A stretch of 64,000 nucleotides of DNA from Thunnus maccoyii. Taxonomy: Eukaryota; Chordata; Actinopteri; Scombriformes; Scombridae. Position 1 is the first letter of the stretch. Every line of letters starts with the position of its first letter. The stretch spans positions 15,208,791 through 15,272,790 of the forward strand of contig NC_056536.1 in assembly GCF_910596095.1 (NCBI RefSeq). The letters run 5' to 3'. A program made the position numbers and the translations under genes. Below are positions 30,801 to 45,000 of this stretch, piece by piece. The notes below the pieces were generated by a model. It had not been told where the DNA came from. It searched no databases and worked only from the letters and a program-made list of their open reading frames with translations.

Positions 30801-33540
30801 TTTGGGTGGGCCGAACCTTTAATGGTGCTTGAGATGATTCATGTCCATATTGGGTGAACACTTTAGGACTCATGTGGGTCTTGTAGCTGGACAATTATCC
30901 AAAACAGAGAAAGCAGTCAAGGATATTTATGGTCTAATAGTAAAAAGTTGTTAACTGGCTGAATCAGTCAGCTGAACAGGTTGGTTTGAAAACCAGACTG
31001 AAGGCAAAAATCAGCAGAAAGCAGCAAGATGGCTGCAGTCTAGGCGTTGAAGAGCATCACCAGAGAAAATATAACTGGACTGCTGATTAAATATGATTAC
31101 TCCAACACTGTTCACCAGATGTGGATGTAATTATCCTCAAATACATTAGAGATAAAAGTCAGCACTTTGACCTCATAGCCATAGTTTAATTTCCAACCTA
31201 TTTACTGTATTGAACAATATTCTATTATTAAAAATAAAGAAACAGGTGATAAATCTGTCTCTCAAATCCCCTGTGATTCAGTCCTCACAAAAAAATCTCA
31301 TGACCTCAACATTGAGAAACTTTGACATACAGCAGCAAACTATTTTTGCATGATGAACCACTAGAGGGCAGCAGAACAACATGCTGAGAGTGTGAGTTAC
31401 ACTGAAGCTTTCTTACTGTACCTGGAAGGTGAGAGCAACGGTGAGCAGCACACAGGCTCCACAGCAGATCCCAAAACCACAGAGGAGGAGCAGCCGTCGT
31501 CCTGACGCCTCCACGATGAAGACCTGAAGTAAAAAAAATCCCTGTTAATAACTGTTCTTTCCTTGAGATGTGATCAAACAATATCCTTCAGACTTCAGCT
31601 CCTCTCCTCAAATGTTTCACCCATAGAGGTTTTTTTTTAAATATTTTTAATGAGGGCACCTACAGCAGCTATGGTCATGAAGACATTCACTGCACCTGTT
31701 CCCACAGTCACATACTGGATGTCATTCTCCTTGACTCCTGCACTGGCATAAATGCTGTCTGCATAGTAGTAAATCTAGAAGAGAGAAATACATTATGGTT
31801 AAGAATTAGACACAAGTTGGAGGAATGCAGTAAAAGGAATACAGGATCTGCTGCTTGAACAGGACAAGTTACTGTTTAAATGACGAAATCTGATCTGCTG
31901 TTATATGTGAAACAGTCTTTTGGTGGGTCAGAGACAAGGACAACTGGACGGGCACGACTCACCGCGTTGACCCCCGACAGCTGTTGGCCCATGTTCATGA
32001 TGATGATGGAGATCAGCTGCCAGCGAAGGGAGCGCTGGGACAGCAGGGAGAGCACAGACAGGCGGCCCTCGGCCTTCTCCGACTGGTCCTCCAGATGCAT
32101 CTCTGATATCTCTCCATCCACATCGTCCCAGCCACGCAGACGCTGTAGCGCTGAGGGAGGCAGAACATAAAGTCTTACATACCATAATATACAATTTATA
32201 TTGCTACTGTAACTGTAACTAGCCTTTCCCTTTGTCTCTTGGCAATGTAAGGCCATTTTTGTGTTTTCTTACCTTTCTTTGCTGTCTTCTCATCTCCCTT
32301 TTGGATGAGTGTGTACCTGGGACTCTCTGGGAAGAAGGGCAGCAGCAGGAGCTCTATCACGGCAGGGATACCAGTTAAACCCAGCATGAGGGTCCAGCCT
32401 GAACATACAGGGAACAGAGACACCTCTTAAAATCAATGGATCAAATGAAAAACTCTCTCATCTAACCAATAAAGTGTGTCAAACATTTGCCAGAATCCAG
32501 TATGTCAATCAGAACCTGTGCTGTTCCCCAGTATGTGTCTGATACCCAGCACTTGAGCACTGAGGATGCCAATGGTGATGAAGAGCTGAGGTACGATGCC
32601 AATCGCTCCTCTCAGGTTCTTAGGAGAGAGTTCGCCCAGATACATGGGCACCACATTGGATGAGAGCCCTGCGGGAAAAGGACAGAAAACTTAAGATACA
32701 TTTAAATCACATCTTATCAATCTTGATTACTTGAATAGTTGAACGTATCTGACCTGCACAGATTCCCACTATAAACCTGGCCACTATAATAATCTCATAG
32801 GATTTGGCAATCTCACTGACTCCCATCATGACAGCTGGGACGATGGAGAAGATGTTGTTGAAGAGGAGGGTGCCTTTCCTGTCGTAGGTGTCGACACATT
32901 TAAAAGCAAACAAACGAAAAAAGTACACAGTTTTTACTGAGCGTGGTAAATGTGACATATCCATTCATAGAAGGGGCATAACAGGCAGTATTACCTCCCT
33001 AGTTTGTTGACCAGCGGGGCCACCATCAGAGAGCCGAAGAAGCCTCCCAGAGGATACATGGACACAGACAGAGACCACAGCAGAGTCTGGAAGTTCTCCT
33101 CCATCGGTCTTCCGTAACGCTCCAGGTAGGTGGCATTATAAAACTGCTGCATGAACTGAGGAGAGCAGGACAATACTGATAGAAACACATCATCATATCA
33201 ATGAACCAGCCTTAGTGTCACTGTGTGTTACTGTAAAGCTTTTGTTTGTTTGCTTGTGTTACCGTTGATGGAGAGTTGACCACAGCCACATTATATCCAT
33301 ACTGGAAGGATGAACCAAATGCAGATATGAGTGTTGCCAATGCCAGGACCGCAGTTAGTCTCTGCCGGGAACAACAGCGCACTGTGTGAATCCTCCTTTT
33401 ATAACTCAAAGACCATCCATAATGATTACACTATTTGTACACAGATGAAACAAGACTTGAAATGTGACTATGGTGATAATTACACCTGGTGTACAACTCA
33501 CCCCTCTCCTCTCCACAAGCTTTTCCTTATTCTCCGCCAT
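27885..33540 (-). CDS. slc2a5: Facilitated fructose transporter GLUT5-type (SLC2A5)
   Basis: Twelve-helix major-facilitator sugar uniporter of the plasma membrane. Exons on the minus strand: 33502-33540, 33263-33361, 32995-33155, 32754-32878, 32516-32668, 32273-32398, 31963-32150, 31664-31774, 31422-31523, 29755-29830, 29425-29552, 27885-28109; continuous phase, 510 residues. The start at 33540 gives [13 protein letters not shown]. Family marks: SSFQYGYN in helix 1, GRKGT and GRRLL loop motifs, PESPR (216-220), [14 protein letters not shown] (from 290), and PETK (463-466). Gln169 in VPQLFIT is the position linked to fructose selectivity in GLUT5; GLUT7 has Glu there. GLUT7 also has Asn in place of the first Tyr of IYYYAD. 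Gene order (ca6 - SLC2A5 - GPR157) agrees. Some donors are weak (GTCAGA after exon 4, GTTCTG after exon 5). The tail resembles GLUT7 slightly, so a pre-duplication slc2a5/7 ancestor type is possible. Confidence 0.92.
28629..28643 (+). promoter_or_regulatory. CTCF-like motif (slc2a5 last intron)
   Basis: CCACTTGGGGGCAGC is close to the CTCF core. The similar CCACTTGAGGGCAGT at 5783-5797, with matching flanks (TTTTTTAACC before it), suggests that both belong to a dispersed repeat rather than to independently selected sites. Confidence 0.25.
31358..31372 (+). promoter_or_regulatory. CTCF-like motif (slc2a5 intron 9)
   Basis: CCACTAGAGGGCAGC matches the CTCF core consensus at every position. It is in the same orientation as the motif at 3530-3544. 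It is sequence-only evidence. Confidence 0.35.
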
Positions 33541-35209
33541 GGCTGTGTTTGGACCTGTCACTTTCAGCAATGATAATCGTGCACTTTGTTATTACTGCAC
33601 CAGTGGATTCTTCTTGCCCTTTGGACATGAGATCAGAGAACGTAGCGGTAGTTTACGGCTCGGCTTTGTTTATCTTTTTCATGTTGCTGACTGTGCTCTT
33701 GGATTCAGGAAGTTTTGTATGCAATGCACAAGAGATATTAAATGTGGCCCTGGGCTGATTGTTGATATCTGGTTCTTTTATTGCACTGCACCTAAATTGA
33801 CTCAATTAATGAGATGTACAGCTGTCAATAAATGTTGTAAAGTTAACTTATCATCAAATAGTGAAGCCAGGTGTGAGTGTGTATTGCTTATCAACCTGCA
33901 GGCTGGATTACATAAAGGTTTTATGACAGAATGACGACAGAATGATGCCAAAGTCAGCAGAGAGATCAGTGTTGATCCTTGTACAATTTCAAGGATTTAT
34001 CTGTTTTCACATTGAAGACAATTAATCTCACGCTGATTACTGAACAGGCTCATTGTCTGCTTCAACACCACAGATACAAATCTTTTTTTAATGTTTGCTT
34101 TGTCTTCAATTTGTCATGTGCTGCAATGCCGCTAATCTTGACTAAAGCTTTGTCAATACGACGGCACTGATTGCTCTTAAAGCTGGATGTTATTTGCTTC
34201 AGGGATACTTCACCGCAAAAACAAGGCTATATATATACAGTATATCTGAGAACAGAAAATGCTGAAGGGAAAAATGAATAGCCTAGTTAGTATTCAGAAC
34301 TAAACTCGGATTAAAATATCATGAGATATAGCATTAAGTAAAGCAGGGTAAGCTGTAAGAATTTCATCAAAACTAAAGTTTTTGTTTTGTTTGTTTTTAA
34401 AGTTATGTTACATTGAGTGAACTTAACACAAGTTTTGATTTGTTTTTTTAAAGTTAAGACCCTATAGATGTTTTCTGTGTATAGGTTGTGCTTATATAAG
34501 CTTGCTACAAATAAATATCTCCATCGACAAAAAAAATATGCAGTGACATCTGAAATATGCAAAAAAAGACGTCTTTAATCCAGTTGAATACACAGAGCGG
34601 GGTGATAGTAAAGTCACAGCTGGCAGTGTTGGCTCAGGCTGGATTTGGCTGAAATGAACCTCAACTGCTCAGAGGAGTGAAACTTTGTGACATTTGGTCC
34701 AAATGATGGAGCCAGTTTGCAGGATCCTTCATTAGGACAATGCACCTAAGGTCACATTAACATAGAGAGACATTTTTTCCCTTTTTGTACATCCTGTCAC
34801 ACCCACAATTTGTTTTGGAAATGTGTGCCTAGAAAATAAGAAAAAATAAGAGTGATTGGTTTAATAAGACTGGGCCATAAAACATTATGCATATACATAA
34901 TAACATTACATCTCATAGGAAAGCATCAAAAAATGATCTCAGACTTTAACCATCAATAGGATGACATTAATTCAGAAACAGACATCATTACAGTGTTTTA
35001 AATCTTCTTAATTACAGCAAAAGATGACATTTTTTCCCTTTTTTATCCTACATAATGGGATCTTTAAATAAAATTTGAGGAAGTAACAGTCGATAAAGCT
35101 GATGTTGTTGACAGTGGCATCTCACCATTCCAAGAATAAGAAAAAAAGATGTTATATGTAAACTGTGGTTCACTACTTACTGTTGCTGCTGAATTATTCA
35201 ACAAGACCA

Positions 35210-35796
35210 AGAGTCTACAGCCACGCTAGCGCCTCTGTGAGGCTGAACTTGCATGCTGATGAGAGCTAAATGCTCTCATTTGCATGCTAATGCATGGAGG
35301 TACAATGTTGATCATGTTCACCATCTTAGTTTGGCACTATACACGGAGTACAACTGAGACTACTGGGAAAGTCATTAATTGTGAAGGTATGTGGTCAATT
35401 AAAAGTTTTACTTGATGATGGCACTAGAGGAAAAGTAAGGGATCATGGAAATCCATCCAATAGTTTTTGAAAGATCAAAAACTTCAAATGTGAACCTCAT
35501 GGTGGTGCCAGAGGAAAAGTCAGAGGATCGCAAAGGTCATTAGCATTAGTCATCATGAAGCCATAAATGTCTGTACAAAATGTTGGGCCAATCCATCTTT
35601 TAGATTTTGAAATATTTAAGGGAAGTGAAAAATTTGACCTGCTGGTGACGCTAGATGAAAGGTCAGGGATCACCAAGTCATGAGGATTCATCCTCTGGCC
35701 ATCATGGAGATCTGCACCATATTTCAGGGCAACAGTTGTTGAGATATTTCAGTCTGGACCAAAGTGATGGTCTGACTGTCCGACCTACATCGCCAT
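35210..35796. repeat. Dispersed percomorph repeat (ATTTCAGTCTGGACCAAAG type)
   Basis: It starts with GCTAGCGCCTCTGTGAGGCTG, runs through CATGTTCACCATCTTAGTTT and TCATTAGCATTAGTCATCAT, and ends GATATTTCAGTCTGGACCAA...GCCAT. These blocks are characteristic of a high-copy noncoding repeat in percomorph fish, recognised from memory. Confidence 0.55.
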
Positions 35797-36319
35797 ATTG
35801 AGATCTATATCAATAACATTGCTAAAAATTCATTTACCAGATTAAATTAAGGAAACGGAAGAAAAAAAAAAAGAAAACGCTCTCCTCCTTTTTTTTAGCT
35901 AATGATAAAAAATCTAAGGAAGTAAACAGTTAGAAGAGCTGACGTTTTGCTTGGTAATGTGTCACCATACCGAGAAAAGAAGAAGAAAAATGTCACATGT
36001 AAAGTGCGAAAACAAAGTGTATTTTCAGTGCGACTTTAACAGTTTTAATGTCTAATTATTCACATACGGAACAACTCTGGAACCAACAAGTAACCGCTCT
36101 CTTAATGTAGTCTCTGATGTCTTCTAATACACATGTAAACTAGAAATATACCGCCTTGCAGTTGTATTTCTCCACCGCTCAGTCAACTTGCAGTTTACAT
36201 TAATGTCTGTCCAGACTTATATAATATCTGTAGTGAAGGACTTTGAAGGAATTTAATAAAATCACTGCAGTTTTAAAGTGGGCACTGAGATTAGTATTAC
36301 CAAGTATCTGACCAAATGT

Positions 36320-36717
36320 GAAATATGGCGAGAGTTATGGCATTGAATAATGGCCAGAAAAGTGTTTTTGCAGAACATTATGATGTCACAGTGAAGTCGA
36401 CCTTTGACCTTTTGGATATAAAATGTCATCATTTCATCATTTTATCCTATTAGACATTTATGTGAAACTTTGTCATAATTAGAATATGAATTCTTGAGTT
36501 ACGGCCAAAATTGTGTTTTGTGAGGTCATAGTGACCTTTGACCTTTGACCACCAAATTCTAATCAGTTTATCCTTGAGTCCAAGTGGACGTTTCTGCCAA
36601 ATTTGAAGAAATTCCCTCAAGGCATTCCTGAGATATCACGTTCATGAGAATAGGACGGACAGACAACCTGAAAACATAATGCCTCTGGCCACGGCTGTCG
36701 CTGGCGTGGAGGCATAA
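36320..36717. repeat. Dispersed percomorph repeat (TGACCTTTGACC type)
   Basis: It contains GTGACCTTTGACCTTTGACC, GTCCAAGTGGACGTTT, GAAGAAATTCCCTCAAGGC and a CpG-bearing end (GCCTCTGGCCACGGCTGTCG). All are hallmarks of a frequent noncoding percomorph repeat. No coding frame. Confidence 0.55.
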
Positions 36718-38573
36718 AAATGGTTCTGTCACCTCTAATTTCAACATCCCGCTGCAGCTTTGACCTACTGCCCATTACCTTTGGTGGACAATGTGTTTGA
36801 GAATTGGCTCCGAGAACTACTGACACAGCCAAATGAACAGCCCGTGTTGTGAAATAATGGCCTCCATTAACTTGACTGGTGAATGGTCAGATCATGCTGC
36901 GTAGTGCGGCCCTGCGCTGCTCTTCAACTTAATGAATTAAGTGGGCAGGGAGCCAGCAGAGGAGAGAGCAGAAACCCCCTTCCTTAAGTGTTTCCACACG
37001 CTCGAGTCGCATCAATGTCAGCCAAATCTCAAAACTAATACAATGAATTAATTCCTGCAGGAAATACAGTGTCGGTCATCTGTGTGCTGGTCCTCAAGGA
37101 CAAAAAACTGTTAACTGGCCGTTTTGGATTTCATCAGCATAAACAGTCGTCACTTCCTCTATTTTCCCAGACATGGTTTCCAGTGTTACTGATGGTCCTG
37201 GGAGAACAACCTCTACACTGTGTCCCATTACTTTAGGCTGCAGATAAAATTAGATTTAAGGAAAACTCTTTACCTCATAAAACTGTGTATTTATGTGTTT
37301 AATATTTTCAGTCTAAACAGTATAAAGTCCCTCATGTTCTGTAAATAATGTATGAGAACTAACTCCTCTCATAAGAGTACAGTGTTGTTGCAGTGTAACG
37401 AAAAGCCTGTCTGACCTGATATTACAACATTTTACACTTTTGCATTGCCTAATTCATCACCCAGACCAACAGAGACCATTCAAGATCCATAAATTCAACA
37501 TAATACCACCTGAACAAGACTTCCTAAATAAGCACTTGCCCTCTGTGAGAGTCAAACTAACAATAATCACTTATGGATAAGAGAAAATTGACTGTCAGCG
37601 TAGTGAAATTTCTCCTTCCTCACCTTTCCCACCACAACCACAGTAATTAATCTTATTTGGACATAGCTCATCATTCTGAGGCAAGCGCATTAAGACTCAA
37701 TGGATCTTGCAACAATATTGTAAACAACTAAATGACCTAAGTAGTGGCAATGTAAGGCAGCTTGTCCCAGGAGCCTCACGGGGTTCAGTGGGTTCATACC
37801 CTTTGTTGGTATGCATTCAGCCGGTAGCTAAGTCGGGCAAATGGGAGCCAAAAACAGCAGGGGTCAAAGGAGAAGTGAGGCTCGGGTTTCAAGGAGGAAG
37901 GATGACATGTGATGATGCTTCATGCATCCTGACCACGATGACAGAGATGATGTCGAGTAAATTAGAGTGACTAACGATACTAACTGAAAAATGTTGCAAC
38001 TGTGAGGTTAGGCAAGAAATAGAAGGCTTTGAGAAATACAAGACAAAGATATCAAGGAGAATGAACACCTGATATGAGGATTATATGGTGGTGTAATTCA
38101 AGTGAATCGAGCACTGACAGAAAACTGTGTCAAGACTGTCATTTTATTTACTATATTTAAAATAGATGGTCCCATGTAAACAAGTTTCTTTCACACAAAA
38201 GGTTTTGAATACATCCAAACTCATACTGGATATAGTATGTTCAGTATATTTCAAACAACAAACATGGTTAAATTCACCGTTGTGCTACAACCCTCCTCGG
38301 GGTGCTGTGTCTCTGTCAGCAGCGGTGTATGTAGCGGTATTTTAGCAGAACAATGAGCACGCAGATGGGCTGCAGAGTGCAAGTACAGTGTTAAAGATCA
38401 TTGTGAAGGAGAAGTTTGAGGCTTGACAAGTTTCACTGTAACATCACAACTCACAGTGACCACAACTGTTTTATGTGAGACAAAGAGCAGACATTTTACC
38501 ACCTTTCAATCCTTCAGATCGTGAGTCTGAACAGAACAATGACTAAAAAAAGTTCAAACAGATTTACAGTACA

Positions 38574-38579
38574 TTTATT
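38574..38579 (-). terminator. gpr157: gpr157 candidate polyadenylation signal
   Basis: AATAAA on the minus strand about 480 bases past the gpr157 stop. Other minus-strand AATAAA sequences further left exist, so the 3' UTR could be longer. Confidence 0.35.
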
Positions 38580-39062
38580 ACCCAAAGTGGGTTTTTTTAC
38601 TTTCTAGAACGCATAAAGAACTAATATGTACATGGAGGTATTTTTCCCCATAAACACAATACTTGCATAGTGGAACAAGATGAATACTGAATACTCATTT
38701 CAAAGCGATGAACTCAGAATGTGAATGAGTGCACACAGTACATGATAAATAAAGCTGCTTATCTGCAATTAGCGGAGTGTACCAGAGGACATATTTAAAG
38801 TATAAAGTCATTTGGCATTTGAAGTTTGATATATAGCATATCAGGGAATCCACAAAATGCTTCACTTAATGCTGGTGTACAATCAGGCAGCATCATCCTT
38901 ATCACCCAGAGTGCAGGCGTGTGACACAGATGTGCCCCCACCTGCAGAATCTCCGACCCTCTCCGCAGGCACTTGCTGTGATGAGGTTCAATGTGAAGCG
39001 GAGGCCAAACACCACTCCCCTCCTGTCAACTTCTGTTTTCTTATCCACAGAATCGAGCATCG

Positions 39063-42000
39063 TCATCTATCAGTCCGGGTGCTGATTTCCTCTCTCAGGG
39101 TGGAGGGGTCGTGTCCCGGCAGCAGCCCATGAGGGGCGTCAGGTGAGCGCTGCGCCTCTTCTCGACACTTGGAGCAGCAGCAGAGCGTGGTGCAGAGGCG
39201 TGTGCGGATTGGCTGAGTAAACAATACAAACATGATGCAGTTGGCAGCTCCCTGCGACGTGTTGCCAATTCCCTGTTGGATCAAAACAAAAGCCTTTAAG
39301 GGAAAAGTAGCGACGGATACAGTAATAAGTAACAGATAATGAAACAGATTATTATGCTGGATTAAAATGCCTCTTAGTGTGTTCAGAATGTAGGAAGTAG
39401 TGATAGGAACCAGCTGACATTCAATATTTTTATTTAAAATTTTACTTTTTTATGAATTGTTGCATTATTCTATCATCAAATAGAAAAATAAACACACTCT
39501 CAGTTTTTACTTCATTTTGAGAAGTTCTTATGTTACTTTTGTAGTTGTTTAAAATGGAGAATACTCTCCAAAATACAGTTTAATACAGGAACTTTCCATG
39601 ATGAATGAGTGATGTTTCACATGCTTAACAGCATGCATCATAAGTTTAACATGAACTAATGATAGCACACATATACAACCAAACCTATGTGCTGTCAAAC
39701 ATGCACACACATGCAAAATCTAAAGGATAAAGGCTGTGTTTATCCTTGGTTAATTAAGAGGTAAATTGTGGATTACAGTGGATGGACATCCTAAATAAAA
39801 TAAACTTAATCTACACTCACATGTAGAGTCATCAGCACCGGGTTCAGTCTGGCTGGAGAGTTGACTAGCAGCAGTATGAAGCGCACTGTGCTCCAAATGC
39901 GCAGAGTGATGAAGATAACAGGGATGAGTGTCATCTTTATATCAGCCATGGAGGAGAAGGAGTGTGTTGGAGGCCTGTTGGCCAAGATGGGACGGTACTC
40001 CGACAGGGCGGCATGCTGCGTCAGGCAGAGGACATAAATATTTTATTCATCAAAACATGAAGCACTAAAGCAAAATCTCTGAATAAAGAGAGTGAGGTGT
40101 GTCAACTATGATAGCCGACCGGACTAGAGCTGCAATGCTTAGTCAATTCATGATAATCAAATAATTGTTTTAGTCTTTTTTTTAAGGAAAAATGCCAAAT
40201 ATTTACTGGCTGCAGCTCCTCAAACGTGAGGATTTGAGTCATTATGAGTCATTCATGATAGTAGACTGAATATCTTTGGATTTTAGACTATTGATCAAAC
40301 AAAACAAGACGTTTGAATACATCATCTTGAGCTCTAACACATTATAACAGGCACTTTTCTGTCATTTTATAGACAAAACAATTAATAAATTGAGAAAATA
40401 ATCTGCAGATGAATCAATAATGCAAATAATCGTTAGTTGCATCCCTAAACCAGACATGATACTGGAGGATGACAAATGTCATAAAAATAAATAATTGCCA
40501 AAAAGGTTGTTTTTAGGGTCCCTTTTGTTTTAACGCACTATTTGTTAGCTGGATGTCTTAAAAATGTTCAGAAACTTCTATATGAATTTGATCAGATTTG
40601 GAGGCTGTGGGCCAACAAACAACTTTTTGATGCAGACTCAGGACTTTTTTTTTTTTTTTTTTTTAGAGGATTTCTTAATATGAGATTTTTTTTTTGTGAA
40701 GGGCAATAACTACTTGAATGAACATATGCATACACACGTGCGTATCCCAATATTATCTATCAGTTTGTGTATTTTGATGGAGATCCAAACCCAGATGGGG
40801 ATTTAAAAATTCTAAACATTTTATATTTCTGTCTCTTAGAACAACAAATGTGGAGAGTTGTCTGAGTGTTTTCTAGTTCAAACCGTGTTTAATATATTAA
40901 TGTATTGTCTATGTGTTGAATAATGTTGTGAATAATGTTTTTGGGGAGAGGAAATCTTTAAAATACATGTTTCCCCTATTGATGCCTTTGCCAGTGGTGT
41001 CAAAGGAGGCAGCATGTGGCTGCTAAAAAACCCCGTTCGGTCCTCACCGCTGTGTGGATGTGCCTCTTAATTAGGATGTAGAGGATGGGGAGGGTGAGGT
41101 AAGCCAGGAACTCCCAGATCTTTCCTGTCAGGAGCATCCACAGGACACGGTCATCAGCATCGATGCTGACCCAGCACCAGCCCACCGACACCTCTGATGC
41201 ATCGTAGCCAATCTTGTTGAGGCACACGGCTGCAATAGTGATAGCCAGAGGAACACCCCAGCTAGAACAGAGGGTTTAGAGGAATTAACATAACTTCCTC
41301 AAAAGGTCAACATCTTATCTTTAAAATATCTCCACCAACTGTGTATGTTTGGTGGGTTCAACACTCACAACTATTGCAAAGACATGTGACACCATGTGAT
41401 ACATGATTATCTTGTGCTTAGGGCTTGTGTGGGTTACGTAGTACACACTGCAGAGTCACACTTCTGTTGCTTTAGCTCTGCAAATCATAAAACCACAAAA
41501 CCATTTCAGCACTTTGAGCAACAACGTTCACCATGTTTCCCCCCTGAAGCATCACCTCTCAATTCATGGCTGGTCATTATAAATAACACTAAGCTTAAGG
41601 CCTAGTTGTGTGTATGTTATGTATACAAGCTTCGGTGAATGGCTCTGTTGTGCCATCTTCAACTCAATGGAGCTATTTAAGAATTCAGAGAAGTGAAATT
41701 AGAAGGACAACCGCAGACACTGCAGTGAGGCGCACCCAGGGGTGAGAATGTTCTTGTGTCCAAAAATAGCTCAATTATACAGCGCTACACCAGAGGGAAC
41801 TGACTCCCTCTTTACATCTTCACAATCAACACGCACAGCTCATTAATGTAATGAAGGAAAACTGACACAAAGGGTGAAACGTGTGTCGATTCAGAGCTTT
41901 CAAGGTAAAGTCTAGAGTTAATAAAACAAGATGCTCAGATACTCATTAAACTATAATGTAACCGCATTTAATGAACTCTAAAATGGTTTTGTAGTTGTGA

Positions 42001-45000
42001 TTTTTAACAGCTTTTTGTAGTTGGGCTACCTTAACAAAATTGTAGCTAAAAGACATATGTGATATAATTGTTCAGCTCATCGGTATTGAATGATAAATAC
42101 TAAAAAAATAATATATTACGTAATTGTTTCGAGACTAGTATCAAAATTCTGCTCTACATTAGGCATAATTTCAATGATCAAATCTAAAACTTTTTGGATG
42201 ATTTTTGGATGATCTAAACTAAAATTGAGTTGATATTGTTACAGTTTAAATGTCTGCACATTGAAAAACATTTGTGATAACTGAGGGGAATTGATCTACC
42301 CCATTTTGATGTTAAAAACCTTCTCTGAAGCCAACAGTGTCACAGTCGGCATCTTACAGAGATGCTTTCAAGAATCCACCTGCTGCGGAACAAACATGTT
42401 TGAATATGTGATGCCAAAAATAAATGTTACATGTTCTCTCTGCATGAGTTGGGTAATGTGTGCTCATCTCCAGTCCCCCCAAGATGAACATCAGAAGAAC
42501 AGACGAGTGATGATTATGTTTTCTAGACACAAATCCTGCAGATGGAGGTTCCCCTCCAGACTGGAACAGCTCAGAGGACACTGACAGCAGCCCAGTGCTG
42601 AGTGATTGATGTGGTAATATGATGTGATTCACAGCTATACAATCAAATATGACTCATTAGGATGAATATAGTGTCTCAAACTAAACTCTGTGGACCAATG
42701 AACATCAGTTGACCCTCTGAGAGTTGTAGTCCAGAAGCTGGTCTGGGACCAGAGGTTATAAGGTCACCTGCCATGCTGGAGGTTTTTTTTTTTCCTTTTT
42801 TATTATTGTTTGTTTTTCTCCTTAAATTGAGGAGAGGTCTGTTGTATAAGCTTGTGGCTTCTTGACATCTTCTGTCATATCTTTTTTTTTTCTGGATTTT
42901 TATGCTTTATAAAAACATACTAATGTTCAGGAGTTTCTTTTCTGTAAATAAATAAATGCCAGGATTTCCCTGAATATCAGTTGGACGGACCAATAACTGG
43001 CTTATCTGGAAAAATCCCTGATGACTTGTTGCCATGGAAACACAGCTGTTAGCGCTGTTGATTGCCTGCCCTGGAGTAGCTAGTGAGGCTAACTTAAGAC
43101 TTAAGATTAGTCTTTGTGTTTTTCTATGAAGCAAACTAGACCAACATAACATAAGCGGAAAATAACCTGTTTTACAGTTTGAGGCAGGTGGCAGATGATA
43201 ACAACACAATTTAAATTCAGTCAACAGTTGGCAGCAGAGCAGGCAGTCCTATGCCAGGCAAACAAAGTTCTGATACACAAAGCTGTTTTCAGTTTGTGAA
43301 ATATTGGATCATTTGAACATTTATTGAGATGAAACCATGTGAGAAGTTTAGATGGAAAAATCACTATTTGGTGAAGCTGTTAATAAGTCATGGACATCTG
43401 AAATGTGACCCCGACTACACACTGCTTTTTGTAAGACGGCAAAAGCCAAAAAGGTTGGAAACCACTGGTTTCATCTTTAAAGGTTCAACGTGTAAGACTT
43501 GGCCAGAATTTTAGTTTAAAACATTCAAAAATTAACTAAAATTATCAACAGAATGTGAAGAAATAACAGTTTTGACGTTATGTCAAAAACGTATATGTAT
43601 TGTATTGCAGAGATATCTACTGAAGTTAGCATGCTAACCAGCTAGCTCCGGCCCCGTCTGGCCCACCCTGTCTCATAATACCACTTTGTACCTGAGGGGC
43701 GATAGTGAGTCACTGTAGCATCCAGTCTGCCCTCAGTCCAACATCAGAGGAAGAAGCAGCCCCGGCAGTAATGGTGGAGCCGGGCTGAATGCTGCTGAAT
43801 TTTTTTCTGTAGGACTATTAATATGTCACTTTATTGAGTTTTAATATTCTCTCAGGTGAGAAAGTGACCATGTAGATTCCCAATATGTGGGCAGTTTATC
43901 CAAATAACGCCTATTTGGAAAGTTGCACCAACGTTGTCGGAGCAGCCGGCTGCTGCAGATGCTGCTGGGGAGACATCAGCTGGTCATGTCAGCTGATCTG
44001 ATGAACTGCACTGGGTTGAACCAGCTATGTGAAAGCTGGCATGAGCCATTTGGCATCATAGTACATGGTAGTAAGCTGGATTGACATTGAAATATCGTAT
44101 CTATAAATTAGGTCTCTACTGGATTACTGTGTTGCAAAATGGCAGCAATAAATGAAAAAATTATGCTGTGTGGCAGAAATCATTCAGTCATTTCATGACT
44201 TACACCTACCCTCGGGGCATGTGTGTAACTATTTAGTTGTTACTTAGTTATGTTGTAATTTATCTCTGTGGCGCAATTGCTTTCTGATCTGTGAAGCTCT
44301 TTTGCAATATACCACTGGCTCTAATGTCTGTAGCATTTTGATAACACCATAGTCCTAATTCACTGTAAACAGTAAGCTTTCTGCTATATTCAGTGAGTGA
44401 TAATGATGGTGGGGTGATACATGTCGGGGGGGAGGATGGGGGGGTAGATATGCTGCCCCCTATTTGTTTGGATCATGTGACCAATTCTTACACATTGAAC
44501 CTTTAACAATGTGTTGTATTTTAAAAGCTTGTTATATTGTCCATTGTGTCAAATCTGCATCTGAAAAGTAACTAAAGCTGTCAAATAAACGTAGTCAGGG
44601 CGGGAAATTAGCACCAGTCACATGTTGATAAAATATTAAAGTAGCTGGTAGATTTCATATATAAAATAATGATTTACTATTGAGTAGCTGGTGAATTTTA
44701 ACATTTATCTGTCAGTGGCTGGTAGATGTTCACATTTCAAAGAGTTAAGTTCCCACCCTGAATGTAGTGGAGTAGAAAGTACAATATTTCCCTCTGAAAT
44801 GTAGTGGAGTGTAAGTATAAAGTAGCATAAAATGGAAATACTCAAGTAAAGTATAAGTATCTCAAAATTGTACTTAAGTACAGTACTTGAGTAAATGTAC
44901 GTAATTACTTTCCACCACTGATCCCAAGATACTTTTGGCGGTACTTAAAAGCTAATCTACATAAACTTGATTTGTTTAACTGCTGGTGCAGAATTCACAC

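Larger units (their letters stand above)
33541..38573. other. slc2a5-gpr157 intergenic region
   Basis: About 5 kb with no supported gene. The overlapping plus-strand frames at 33464-33934 show no domain or start context. Two dispersed repeats fill much of the right half (35210-35796 and 36320-36717). Upstream sequence of slc2a5 near 33541-33700 presumably holds its promoter, but I see no clear TATA box. Confidence 0.55.

Noticed and set aside
33464-33934. 156-residue plus-strand frame overlapping slc2a5 exon 1
   Set aside because: Antisense to a confident exon, with no domain; it is a shadow frame.
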